From: JBFYKJ01 sp041306005
GTDB lineage: Archaea > Altiarchaeota > Altiarchaeia > JAFGQM01
Length of the DNA stretch: 30,640 bases
NCBI GenBank assembly: GCA_041306005.1
Contig: JBFYKJ010000051.1
Span: 1 to 30,640, forward strand
Reading direction: 5' to 3'
Shown here: one piece after another, positions 13,359 through 21,731 of the stretch
Position numbering within the stretch: the stretch's first letter is position 1
Layout of the letters: each line of letters opens with the position of its first letter
Translations under genes and position numbers: made by a program
The notes under the pieces: model-generated
Told to the model about the DNA's origin: nothing
The model's database searches: none
The model's input: the letters and a program-made list of their open reading frames with translations, nothing else

Positions 13359-14705
13359 ATGCTTCTGGGAAAGTTATCCACCGGCCTGCAGGGCGTCCTT
13401 GAGCGAATCAAGGGCAGCGGCGTCGTCGACAAGCAGACGGTCAGGGAGATTGTCAAAGAAATACAAAAGACGCTGATATCCGCGGACGTCCGGATAGAGC
13501 AGGTCTTTGAACTCTCCAAATCGATCGAGGAAAAGGCGCTGAGCGAGCGCCTGCCCTCCGGCATCTCGCGGAAGGAGCACCTCATCAAGGTCGTCTACGA
13601 GGAGATATCAAACCTCATGGGCGGGGAAGAGGCAAGATTCGAGCTCGACCCGAAGAAGCAGAACAGAATAATCCTCGTCGGGGTCCAGGGCTCCGGAAAG
13701 ACGACCCAGGCCGCCAAACTCGCGCGCTTCCTCACGAAAAAGGGCTTCAAGCCGGGCATGATCTGCGCCGACAAGTTCCGCCCGGGCGCCCTCGACCAAT
13801 TAAAACAACTCGGCGAGGAGATAAACGTCCCGGTCTACGGCGAGCCCGATGAGAAGAAGCCCTGGAACATCGCAAAGCATGGGTTAGAAAAATTCAAAGA
13901 CAAGAACGTAGTGATAATAGACTCCGAGGGGCGCCACTCGCTTGACAAGGCGCTCATGGACGAGATAGAGCACCTCGAAAAAGACGTGAAGCCCGACTAC
14001 ACGATCCTCGTCCTCGACTCCACAATCGGCCAGCAGGCCGAAGTGCAAGCCAGCGCATTCAAGGAAAAGTGCAACGTCAACGGCATAATCCTGACGAAAC
14101 TGGACGGCTCCGCAAAGGGCGGTGGAGGCATATCCGCGTGCGCTGCGGCCGGCGCGCCGGTCGTCTTCATAGGCGTCGGCGAGCGCATCGACGACATCGA
14201 GCGCTTCGACCCGAAGGCATTCGTCGGGAGGCTTATGGGCTTTGGCGACGTCAAGGGCCTCTTAAGGAAGTTCGAGGAGCACGTCGAGAAGGACCAGGCC
14301 GAGGACATGGCCAAGCGGATGATGGCGGGCAAGTTTACCCTGCTTGATGTCTACGAACAACTGGAGCAGATGAAAAAGATGGGCCCGCTAAGCAAGGTCG
14401 CCGAGATGCTCCCCGGCTTCGGCGGCGCGATGAAGGTGATGCCCAAGGATATGATGAACGTGCAGGAGGAGAAGCTCAAGAAGTTCAAGCCGATATTACA
14501 GTCCATGACGCCTGAAGAGCTTGAGAACGCAAAGCTCTCCCGCGCGCAGGTCGAACGGATATCCGCGGGTTCCGGGACAAAGCCCGAGGATGTCCGGGCC
14601 CTTCTCCAACAATACAACCAGATGCGCTCGACGTTCAAGAAGCTGCGGAAGGACAGGCGATTCGCGAAGATGTTCAAGGGCATGTCGGACGAAGAAGCAG
14701 GATGA
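13359..14705 (+). CDS. srp54: Signal recognition particle GTPase SRP54
   Basis: This 448-residue protein binds signal sequences and 7S RNA and delivers ribosomes to FtsY. The N domain (about 1-90) precedes the G domain: G1 GVQGSGKTT, G2 region ADKFRPGALDQL, G3 DSEGRH, G4 TKLD within ILTKLDGSAKGGG, and G5 VFIGVGE. The Met-rich M domain (about 300-448) has MLPGFGGAMKVMPKDMMNV and the RNA-binding SRAQVERISAGSGTKPEDV. Two motifs deviate from the family: G2 has Lys where the canonical D-T-x-R has Thr, and G3 reads DSEGR instead of DTAGR. An in-frame TTG lies at 13332, but the ATG at 13359 (MLLGKLSTGLQGVLERI) matches the family start. The stop overlaps the next gene by 4 bp. Confidence 0.9.
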   Translation: MLLGKLSTGLQGVLERIKGSGVVDKQTVREIVKEIQKTLISADVRIEQVFELSKSIEEKALSERLPSGISRKEHLIKVVYEEISNLMGGEEARFELDPKKQNRIILVGVQGSGKTTQAAKLARFLTKKGFKPGMICADKFRPGALDQLKQLGEEINVPVYGEPDEKKPWNIAKHGLEKFKDKNVVIIDSEGRHSLDKALMDEIEHLEKDVKPDYTILVLDSTIGQQAEVQASAFKEKCNVNGIILTKLDGSAKGGGGISACAAAGAPVVFIGVGERIDDIERFDPKAFVGRLMGFGDVKGLLRKFEEHVEKDQAEDMAKRMMAGKFTLLDVYEQLEQMKKMGPLSKVAEMLPGFGGAMKVMPKDMMNVQEEKLKKFKPILQSMTPEELENAKLSRAQVERISAGSGTKPEDVRALLQQYNQMRSTFKKLRKDRRFAKMFKGMSDEEAG

Positions 14706-15088
14706 GCCGTAAGGGACAAAACACCACTTTGGAGAACCTGAAAAAGCAGCGTGAGGTTTTGGCCAACCTTATCAAAAAAATCGGCAAAGATTCAGAAGTA
14801 ACGAGGCTGCAAAAAATCCAAATACTTGAGATCGAAGCGGGTTTAAGGAAAAAGGGGATAGACCCAGGCACTCCGGTGCCCAAATTTTCCCCCAGGGAAG
14901 AGCTTGCAGCGCTCGAGGTGCGCAGGCAGCGCGTAGCCAAGGACAACCTTCAGAACGTCCCCTGGACCGAGGCGCGTGAGCGAAGCAGCCACAACGTGCC
15001 GCCGATGCGCACGCCCCTAAACCCCATGATAGCGCCTTTAAACCGCCCCAAAGAAACCCCGCGAAAACGGGGCAAAAGGCCCCTATAA
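14702..15088 (+). CDS. Small basic hypothetical protein coupled to SRP54, 128 aa
   Basis: I do not recognise this protein. It starts at an ATG sharing the ATGA overlap with the srp54 stop, so translation is probably coupled. Residues 8-50 are predicted to be helical, possibly a coiled coil (LENLKKQREVLANLIKKIGK). The C-terminal third is Pro/Arg/Asn-rich with KRGKRPL at the end, likely disordered and possibly RNA-binding. There is no signal peptide or membrane helix. Its position suggests a role tied to SRP or the ribosome; this is inference only. Confidence 0.6.
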   Translation: MSRKGQNTTLENLKKQREVLANLIKKIGKDSEVTRLQKIQILEIEAGLRKKGIDPGTPVPKFSPREELAALEVRRQRVAKDNLQNVPWTEARERSSHNVPPMRTPLNPMIAPLNRPKETPRKRGKRPL

Positions 15089-15306
15089 AAACCCCTTCAC
15101 ACCCCCACCCAACACATGTTTTTTGCCCCTATAAAACCCCCCTTTTTAAGCCTTGTTCTTCTAAGTAAGCCGGTGGTAAAACCGACGACAGCGCTTTGAT
15201 TTTAGGCGCTTTACGGCTCCTGTTTTACGGTTTGAATCATAGCCTTGAAACTGCTCCAGACAACTTCAAAAACAGCGTTATAACTCCCAATACACTAGCC
15301 GATACC
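15089..15306 (+). promoter_or_regulatory. gyrB upstream region
   Basis: CTATAAAA (15132-15139) and CTTTTTAAG (15143-15151) are candidate TATA boxes, placing transcription starts near 15160-15175 and giving a leader of more than 130 nt. The gyrB frame stays open upstream to 15196 but has no ATG before 15307. No other gene is seen. Confidence 0.4.
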
Positions 15307-17229
15307 ATGGTTCCAGAGAAAGGCGGGCGAGAGGAATACAAGGCCGAGAGCATAAAGCTCCTGGAGGGCCTTGAGGCCGTCAGAAAGAGGCCGGCCATGT
15401 ATATAGGGGACACCACGTCCCGCGGCCTTCACCACCTCGTTGAGGAGGTCGTGGACAACTCGATTGACGAAGCCCTCGCCGGGCACTGCGACAACATAAT
15501 CGTGCGCGTCCTCCCAAACGACGTCATCGAGGTCGAGGACAACGGCCGGGGCATACCGACCGACATCCACCCCCAGCACAAGATAAGCGGGGTGGAACTT
15601 GCACTCACAAAACTCCACGCCGGCGGCAAATTCGACGGGAAGGCTTATCAGGTCAGCGGCGGCCTTCACGGCGTAGGCGTTTCCTGCGTCAACGCCCTCT
15701 CCGAGTGGTGCGAGGTCACAGTCCACCAAGACGGCAAGGTGCACCGCCAGCGCTACGAGCGCGGCAAGCCTACAGCCCCCCTCAAGGCAATCGGCGACTC
15801 GGACAAGCGCGGCACAATAGTCAGGTTCAAGCCGGACTTCGAGATATTCCAAACCCTCTCTTACTCGTTTGACACCCTCTCCCAGCGCCTAAGGGAGCTC
15901 GCCTTCCTCAACAGCGGAGTCAAGATACGCATCACCGACGAGCGCGAGATAAAAGACGGCGAGCCTGCAAAAGAGCACGTTTTCCAATATGCCGGCGGGA
16001 TAAAGGAGTTCGTCCTTTACATAAACAAGAACAAGGAGCCCATCCACGACCCGATCTACTTCCAGACGCAGAAGGATGACCTGCAGGTCGAGGTAGCCTT
16101 GCAGTGGAATGGGGGCTACATAGAGAACATCTTCTCCTTTGCCAACAACATCAACACCATTGAGGGCGGCACGCACCTCTCGGGCTTCAAATCCGCCCTG
16201 ACGCGCGCGGCGAACGACTACATAGTCAAGAAGAACCTTGCTAAATCAGACTTGAAGCTCTCGGGCGAGGACACCCGGGAGGGTTTGGCCGCGGTCATCT
16301 CGGTAAAGCTGCGCGACCCGCAGTTCGAGGGCCAGACGAAAACAAAGCTGGGCAACGGCCCGGTACAGGGCCTTGTAGGCTCCCTGGTCTATGAGAAGCT
16401 ATCGGAGTACTTTGGCGAGCACCCGAGGGAGGCCGAAAAGCTACTGCTAAAAACAATCACCGCCGCGCAGGCCAGGGAAGCTGCCCACCGGGCCCGCGAG
16501 CTCACCCGCCGGAAGGGCGCTCTTGAGTTCTCGTCTCTCCCCGGGAAACTGGCCGACTGCTCAAACCGCGACCCGGCGCTCTGCGAGCTGTACATCGTAG
16601 AAGGCGACAGCGCCGGCGGCAGCTGCAAGTCAGGCAGGAACCGCGAGTTCCAGGCCATCCTCCCGCTTAAGGGTAAAATCCTCAACGTCGAGAAGGCGCG
16701 GATAAACAAGATATTCGAGAACAACGAGATAACGACCCTCGTTACGGCGATAGGGACCGGCATTGGCGAAGAGTTCGCCATCGACAAGGCCCGCTACCAC
16801 AAGGTCATACTGATGGCGGACGCGGATGTCGACGGCTCGCACATCAGGACCCTGCTTCTGACATTCCTCTACCGCTACATGTCCCCCCTCCTCGAGAAGG
16901 GCTACGTCTACATCGCCCAGCCGCCGCTTTACAAAATCTGGAAGGGCCAAAATGTGAAGTACGCATACAATGATGCCGAGAAGGATGGCGCCCTAAAGGA
17001 GGTCGGCGAGGGCGCGAACGTCCAGCGCTACAAGGGCCTTGGTGAGATGAACCCGGAACAGCTGTGGGAGACCACGATGGACCCCGAACGCAGGACCATG
17101 AAGCTCGTCACGCTTGAGGACGTCGTCGAGGCAGACAGGATATTCACCATCCTCATGGGTGACGAGGTGGAACCGCGGAAGGAATTCATAATCAAATACG
17201 CCAAGGAAGTCAGGAACTTGGATATCTGA
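15307..17229 (+). CDS. gyrB: DNA gyrase subunit B
   Basis: This is the ATPase subunit of gyrase (640 residues), which with GyrA introduces negative supercoils. The GHKL ATPase domain has MYIGDTTSRGLHHLVEEVVD, then NGRGIPTD, GGLHGVGVSCVNALS and QTKTKLGN. The TOPRIM part has EGDSAGGS (about 431-438), ILPLKGKILNVEKA and MADADVDGSHIRTLLLTF (about 501-518). The C-terminal end has RYKGLGEMNPEQLWETTM. The length matches short GyrB proteins without the E. coli-type insertion. The ATG at 15307 precedes the family start; a short Gly/Glu/Arg-rich lead-in is normal. gyrA follows after 33 bp. Archaeal gyrases are held to derive from bacteria. Confidence 0.95.
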   Translation: MVPEKGGREEYKAESIKLLEGLEAVRKRPAMYIGDTTSRGLHHLVEEVVDNSIDEALAGHCDNIIVRVLPNDVIEVEDNGRGIPTDIHPQHKISGVELALTKLHAGGKFDGKAYQVSGGLHGVGVSCVNALSEWCEVTVHQDGKVHRQRYERGKPTAPLKAIGDSDKRGTIVRFKPDFEIFQTLSYSFDTLSQRLRELAFLNSGVKIRITDEREIKDGEPAKEHVFQYAGGIKEFVLYINKNKEPIHDPIYFQTQKDDLQVEVALQWNGGYIENIFSFANNINTIEGGTHLSGFKSALTRAANDYIVKKNLAKSDLKLSGEDTREGLAAVISVKLRDPQFEGQTKTKLGNGPVQGLVGSLVYEKLSEYFGEHPREAEKLLLKTITAAQAREAAHRARELTRRKGALEFSSLPGKLADCSNRDPALCELYIVEGDSAGGSCKSGRNREFQAILPLKGKILNVEKARINKIFENNEITTLVTAIGTGIGEEFAIDKARYHKVILMADADVDGSHIRTLLLTFLYRYMSPLLEKGYVYIAQPPLYKIWKGQNVKYAYNDAEKDGALKEVGEGANVQRYKGLGEMNPEQLWETTMDPERRTMKLVTLEDVVEADRIFTILMGDEVEPRKEFIIKYAKEVRNLDI

Positions 17230-17262
17230 GCGGTTGCACCAGGCTCCCAAAGCGAAACTCAA

Positions 17263-20052
17263 ATGGCAAAGAAGGACGCGTCAAAGGCGCCTGAAGAGGC
17301 GGACAAGGCGGGGCTGGCAGAGCCTGCCGCAGCAGCGCCAAAGGCCGGCAAGAGCGTCATGCCGCGCGCGATAGAGGACGAGATGAAGGAGTCCTACATA
17401 GACTACTCCATGTCCGTCATAGTGGGCCGAGCCCTCCCCGACGTCCGGGACGGGCTAAAGCCGGTCCACAGAAGGATCCTCTTCGCCATGCAGGACCTTG
17501 GCATGCACCACAACAAGGCCTACAAGAAGTCGGCAAGGGTGGTCGGTGAAGTGCTCGGTAAATACCACCCGCACGGCGACTCCGCGGTCTACGACTCCAT
17601 GGTGCGCATGGTGCAGGAATTCTCGTTAAGGTACCCCCTCGTCGACGGGCAGGGCAACTTCGGCAGCGTTGACGGCGACTCCGCCGCGGCCATGAGGTAC
17701 ACCGAAGTGCGCATGTCGCGAATAGCAGAAGAGCTTCTTGCTGACATCGATAAAGAAACCGTCGACTTCACACCAAACTTCGACGACACTTTGCAAGAGC
17801 CGAGGGTCCTCCCCTCCAAATTCCCAAACCTCCTGGTCAACGGCTCGTCGGGCATAGCGGTCGGCATGGCGACGAACATGCCGCCACACAACCTTTCAGA
17901 AGTCATAAACGGCGCCGTCGCAACAATAGACAACCCCTCGATAACCATACAGGAGCTCATGCAGCACATACAGGGCCCGGACTTCCCAACCGGCGCCATA
18001 ATACGCGGCAAGAACGGGATAATCCAAGCATACACCACGGGCCGCGGCAGCGTCCGCATCCGGGCAAAAGCGGAAATCATCGAGCACAAGAACCGCGAGC
18101 GCATCATAGTCACGGAGATACCCTACCAGGTCAACAAGGCGAACCTCATCGAGGCCATAGCGGATTTAGTAAAAGACAAGAAGATCGAGGGAATCTCCGA
18201 CATCCGCGACGAGTCCGACCGCGAGGGCATGCGAATAGTCATCGAGATAAAGACTGGCGCGCAGGGGGACGTAGTCCTAAACCAGCTCTACAAGCACACA
18301 GCGATGGAGGTCACCTTCGGCGTCATAAACCTGGCCCTCGTCGACAACCGCCCGGTGGTCCTCGACTTAAAGGGCCTCATAAACAACTTCATCGGCCACC
18401 GCAAGGACGTCATAACCCGCAGGTGCAGGTTCGAGCTGAAGAAGTCCGAGGAGCGGGCCCACCTCTTAGAGGGGCTGAAGATAGCCCTGGACAACATAGA
18501 CGAGATAGTCAAGCTCCTGCGCGGCTCGAAGAACGCTGACGAGGCAAAGAAGGGCCTGATGGAGAAGTTCAGCCTCTCCGACAAGCAGGCGCTCGCAATC
18601 CTTGACATGCGCCTGCAGAGGCTTACTGCCCTTGAGCGCGACAAGATAGAGGACGAGCACAAGCAGCTCAGGGAATACATAAAGTGGCTAACGGACGTCC
18701 TTGCCGACGAGGCAAAGGTCCTCAAGATAATCAAGGACGAGCTCGCCGAGATAAAGGCCAAGTTCGGCGACGGGCGAAGGACGCGGATAGAGGACGCGGA
18801 CGAGGACATCGAGATAGAAGACCTCATAGCCCGCGAGGACATGGTCGTCTCGATAACCCACCAGGGATATACCAAGCGGTTGCCCGTAGGCACATACCAC
18901 GCGCAGAGGCGCGGCGGCAGGGGGATAATCGGGATGGAGACAAAGGAGGAGGACTTCGTCGAGCAGTTGTTCATAGCCTCTACCCACGACTACATGCTAT
19001 TCTTCACCGACAGGGGCAAGGTCCACTGGCTGAAGGTATACCAGCTTCCCGTGGAGGGGCGCTATGCCCGCGGCAAGGCCATAGTCAACATGCTGGAGCT
19101 TGAAGAGGGCGAGAAAATAAGCTCGGCCATCCGGATAGACAGCTTCGAGCGGGGGGGCAATCTCGCCATGGTGACAAAGGAGGGACTCATCAAGAAGACC
19201 CCGCTTGAGGAATACAGCCGGCCGAGGAAGGGCGGCATAATAGCGATAAACATCCGCGAGGGCGACGAGCTAATTGACGTTCTCCTCACAAACGGCGAGA
19301 ACGAGATAATCGTCGCTACAAAGGATGGGATGTCCATCCGTTTCGACGAGCGCGACGCCCGGCCGGTAGGCCGGAACTCGATGGGCGTCATAGCTGTCAG
19401 GCTGGAGGAAGGCGACAAGGTAGTCGGCGCGGTAGTCGTCGACCCGAACTCATCGCTCCTGACGGTCACAGAGAACGGCTTTGGCAAGAGAAGCACGTTC
19501 GACCGCTACCCGATGCAGCACAGGGGTGGAAAAGGCGTGATAGACATCAAGACGACCGAGCGGAACGGCCCGGTGGTCGACGTGAAGGCCGTTGCCGAGA
19601 AGGACGAGATAATGGCGATAACCTCCGCGGGCGTAGTCATACGCGTCCCAGTGGCGGGCATCTCGGAGATAGGCAGGAACACCCAGGGCGTCACGATAAT
19701 GAAGCTGGACGAGGGCAACAAGGCGGTTTCCATCGCCCGCATCATCGGCGAGGACGAAGAGGCCAAGGTGGACGAGGCGCCTGTGGGGCCCACGGTGGCA
19801 AAGGCCTCTGAAGCCAGGGCGCCAGAAGCGAATAGCCCTGAACCCTTTGGCGAGGCCCCTGAGGAAAGCGACCCGGACAAGATGATAGTCCCGCGCGAGG
19901 AGCCGAACGGTTCGAAGGAGGAGATCCCGGAGTACATACTAAGGTACATCAAGGCAAATCCCGATTCACCGCGCGCGATACGCATGGCAGAGCAGTACGG
20001 CCTGGACTTGGGCGAGTTCAGGAAGAAGCTGCACAAGGAAGAGCCTGAGTGA
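17263..20052 (+). CDS. gyrA: DNA gyrase subunit A with a C-terminal extension
   Basis: This 929-residue DNA-cleaving subunit has catalytic Tyr146 in AAAMRYTEVR. The quinolone-pocket residues Ser107 and Asp111 (in HPHGDSAVYDSM) correspond to E. coli Ser83 and Asp87 and are unchanged. The gyrase-specific GyrA box QRRGGRG lies at about 548-554, marking true supercoiling gyrase rather than topo IV, and is followed by a beta-pinwheel. Residues 1-32 are an Ala/Lys-rich extension. After the pinwheel (end near 830) come a Pro/Glu-rich linker and a short helical module (IPEYILRYIKANPDSPRAIR) that ordinary GyrA lacks. The gene follows gyrB by 33 bp, in one operon. Confidence 0.95.
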   Translation: MAKKDASKAPEEADKAGLAEPAAAAPKAGKSVMPRAIEDEMKESYIDYSMSVIVGRALPDVRDGLKPVHRRILFAMQDLGMHHNKAYKKSARVVGEVLGKYHPHGDSAVYDSMVRMVQEFSLRYPLVDGQGNFGSVDGDSAAAMRYTEVRMSRIAEELLADIDKETVDFTPNFDDTLQEPRVLPSKFPNLLVNGSSGIAVGMATNMPPHNLSEVINGAVATIDNPSITIQELMQHIQGPDFPTGAIIRGKNGIIQAYTTGRGSVRIRAKAEIIEHKNRERIIVTEIPYQVNKANLIEAIADLVKDKKIEGISDIRDESDREGMRIVIEIKTGAQGDVVLNQLYKHTAMEVTFGVINLALVDNRPVVLDLKGLINNFIGHRKDVITRRCRFELKKSEERAHLLEGLKIALDNIDEIVKLLRGSKNADEAKKGLMEKFSLSDKQALAILDMRLQRLTALERDKIEDEHKQLREYIKWLTDVLADEAKVLKIIKDELAEIKAKFGDGRRTRIEDADEDIEIEDLIAREDMVVSITHQGYTKRLPVGTYHAQRRGGRGIIGMETKEEDFVEQLFIASTHDYMLFFTDRGKVHWLKVYQLPVEGRYARGKAIVNMLELEEGEKISSAIRIDSFERGGNLAMVTKEGLIKKTPLEEYSRPRKGGIIAINIREGDELIDVLLTNGENEIIVATKDGMSIRFDERDARPVGRNSMGVIAVRLEEGDKVVGAVVVDPNSSLLTVTENGFGKRSTFDRYPMQHRGGKGVIDIKTTERNGPVVDVKAVAEKDEIMAITSAGVVIRVPVAGISEIGRNTQGVTIMKLDEGNKAVSIARIIGEDEEAKVDEAPVGPTVAKASEARAPEANSPEPFGEAPEESDPDKMIVPREEPNGSKEEIPEYILRYIKANPDSPRAIRMAEQYGLDLGEFRKKLHKEEPE

Positions 20053-20102
20053 GTGCTTCAAGACCGGCTAAACCCCACTCAAGACCGTAGACCCTAAACA
20101 GA

Positions 20103-20197
20103 AAACTGAATGGGCCTGGCCATCTCGCAGTCCGCAAAGCGGACGAGAGATGCCAGGGCCACGATCCTCCGTCGAGCAAACTGAGTGGGCCTGGCCA
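20103..20197. repeat. Direct repeat of the tRNA-Ile 3' end, period 75
   Basis: AAACTGA-a-TGGGCCTGGCCA (20103-20122) and AAACTGA-g-TGGGCCTGGCCA (20178-20197) match at 19 of 20 positions. The second copy is the 3' end of tRNA-Ile (minus strand) plus 8 bp of flank; the first lies exactly 75 bp away. Confidence 0.75.
20111..20161 (-). other. Long hairpin built on a copy of the tRNA-Ile 3' end
   Basis: The stem has about 19 pairs: GTCCGC/GCGGAC (20130-20135 with 20139-20144, loop AAA), CATCTC/GAGATG (20121-20126 with 20147-20152), and GGCCTGG/CCAGGGCC with two single-base bulges (20113-20119 with 20153-20160). In the direction of tRNA transcription it begins 24 nt after the mature tRNA 3' end. 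Its distal arm repeats that 3' end, including the discriminator base. Confidence 0.65.
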
Positions 20198-20260
20198 GAT
20201 TCGAACTGGCGACCTCTCGATTATCAGTCGAGCGCTCTAGCCTGGCTAAGCTACAGGCCC
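20186..20260 (-). tRNA. tRNA-Ile (GAT anticodon)
   Basis: This is a 75-nt cloverleaf. The acceptor is GGGCCTG/CAGGCCC with discriminator A, the anticodon stem CTCGA/TCGAG with loop CTGATAA (anticodon GAT), and the T arm GCCAG-TTCGAAT-CTGGC. CCA is not encoded and no intron is present. It lies 87 bp downstream of minD on the same strand. Confidence 0.95.
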
Positions 20261-20347
20261 AAACCCTGAATTTTGAAGCTAAGTGCTGAAAAAGGCTTAG
20301 GAAGCGGGTTTGCGGCTGCGGGTTCCTGGGACGGGCCAAAAACAGGC

Positions 20348-21094
20348 CTAAAGCCCGAACACCCTGCGCAGCGCCAGCATGCTCGGCGGGGTGTATTCGG
20401 CACCCACAAGCTTGGCGGCAAGCCTCTTGTATTCGATCGCGGCTTTTGAATACGGCGAGTTGAACACGAGCGGGCTCCGTTCGAAAATCGACTTCTTCAC
20501 GTTCCGGTCTTCGGGTATTTTGCCCAAAACGGGCGCCTCGCAGAGCGCTTCGACTTCGGGCGCCAGAATCTCGTACCTCCCGCCTTCAACGCGCGTAAGC
20601 ACCATCCCCACACCCTTCTTCCCGAGCTTCCTTGAGATCTCGACCATCTTTATGGCGTCGGTTACCGAAGGCACGTCCGGGTTCGTCACGACGAGCACGT
20701 CGTCGCAGGCATCTATAATGTGGTATAAGTCCTTGCTGAATCCGGGCGGCGCGTCGACGATGGTCACCCCATCCATCTTGCCCCTTATCGCCTCCTTGAA
20801 CCTTGTCATGTCGACGATGCTCTTCTCGAGCGATAGCGAAGCGGGGACTATCTTCAGGCCCCTGGGCACGACCCGTATGGTCCTGTAAAGCTGCTCCTTT
20901 TTCAGCAGCACGTCCTGCAGGGCTTTTGCGGCGTCCGGCAGGCCGAGATGCACCGTCAGGTTGGCCGAACTCACGTCCGCGTCGACGACCGTGGTCTCGC
21001 ACCCCCTCTCATGAAGCGCGGCCGACAGGTTGATGGCCGTAACCGTCTTCCCCACACCGCCTTTCCCTGATAAGACCCCTATAATTCGTTGCAT
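20348..21094 (-). CDS. minD: MinD/ParA-family ATPase
   Basis: This 248-residue ATPase carries the deviant Walker A motif GVLSGKGGVGKTVTAINLSA (P-loop GKGGVGKT near 10-17). The switch I region is VVDADVSSANLTVHLGL, the Walker B/switch II region TIVDAPPGFSKDLYHIID, and VVTNPDVPSVTDAIKMVEI is the segment after it that is typical of archaeal MinD. Archaeal MinD proteins position surface structures or act in division-related processes; no partner is adjacent. The C-terminus (PPSMLALRRVFGL) could be the membrane-targeting helix. The frame is open to 21187, but the ATG at 21094 is preceded by GGAGG at a good distance and starts the domain directly. Confidence 0.85.
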   Translation of the reverse strand: MQRIIGVLSGKGGVGKTVTAINLSAALHERGCETTVVDADVSSANLTVHLGLPDAAKALQDVLLKKEQLYRTIRVVPRGLKIVPASLSLEKSIVDMTRFKEAIRGKMDGVTIVDAPPGFSKDLYHIIDACDDVLVVTNPDVPSVTDAIKMVEISRKLGKKGVGMVLTRVEGGRYEILAPEVEALCEAPVLGKIPEDRNVKKSIFERSPLVFNSPYSKAAIEYKRLAAKLVGAEYTPPSMLALRRVFGL

Positions 21095-21270
21095 GCCCCC
21101 TCCGGCTATTATAAAAACGCCCCCAATAAAAACCCGCGCGCTATTGGCTGAAAAGAGCGGGCCGCTTGGTTTCTTGGATGCTCTCAATCTCCCCCCAGCT
21201 TAAATGTTCGTTTGCCCCCGAATCTATTTTTTAAACCCTTAACGGCAAATAATTGGCTTTTTAGCCTAGA

Positions 21271-21729
21271 ATGGACTTAAAGGTGATAATCGCGGGAATC
21301 GCCGTCGTAGCTATCCTAGCTGGGCTGCTGATGTTGCAGACGGGCAAGCCGGCGTCTACGACCCCACAAACCCCTTCTGGCGCTAACGGCACAACAGGCA
21401 CCACCGGCACAACAGGCACCACCGGCACAACAGGCACCACCGGTGGAACAAACGTAGACCTCCCTAAGCCCGACTTAAATATCAACAAAAGCCAAATCGA
21501 GGCGATAAAAGCGCCCGACGTCTCAGGCAACTGCACTCTATACTTTGACAGCTACAAGAAGAAGCCGGCGTGTTTCGGCACGGCTGGCAACATCACGAAA
21601 TCGCCGCTTGGCGGCGAATATGTGCTTGGCATACCTGAAGAGTACGCCAAAAAATACGCGGACTGGTACTGTCGGCCGATGCCGAGCGGTTGCGTCCCAT
21701 ACATACGGACAATCGAGTACCTCCACTGA
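21271..21729 (+). CDS. Membrane-anchored extracellular protein with a Gly-Thr repeat linker
   Basis: This 152-residue protein is unrecognised. An N-terminal hydrophobic helix (VIIAGIAVVAILAGLLML, residues 5-22) would anchor or export it. It is followed by a Thr/Pro-rich stalk containing six Gly-Thr-Thr units (about 40-57), likely a flexible and possibly glycosylated linker. The C-terminal domain (about 85-152) holds four cysteines (NCTLYF, ACFGTA, YCRPMPSGC), suggesting two disulfides outside the cell. The next gene begins 2 bp after its stop and also encodes a Cys-rich surface protein, so they probably form an operon. Confidence 0.65.
   Translation: MDLKVIIAGIAVVAILAGLLMLQTGKPASTTPQTPSGANGTTGTTGTTGTTGTTGTTGGTNVDLPKPDLNINKSQIEAIKAPDVSGNCTLYFDSYKKKPACFGTAGNITKSPLGGEYVLGIPEEYAKKYADWYCRPMPSGCVPYIRTIEYLH
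21388..21441 (+). repeat. Coding minisatellite, 3 x 18 bp
   Basis: GGCACAACAGGCACCACC is repeated three times without a mismatch, encoding the Gly-Thr-Thr linker. Perfect identity at synonymous positions points to recent expansion or ongoing slippage. Confidence 0.85.
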
Positions 21730-21731
21730 CG

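Noticed and set aside
15196..15306. N-terminal extension of GyrB from a TTG at 15196
   Set aside because: The extra 37 residues have no similarity to GyrB, and the ATG at 15307 directly precedes the conserved domain.
20058..20087. TCAAGACCG twice after gyrA
   Set aside because: Only 9 bp; considered as part of the degenerate GGTCTT family but too short on its own.
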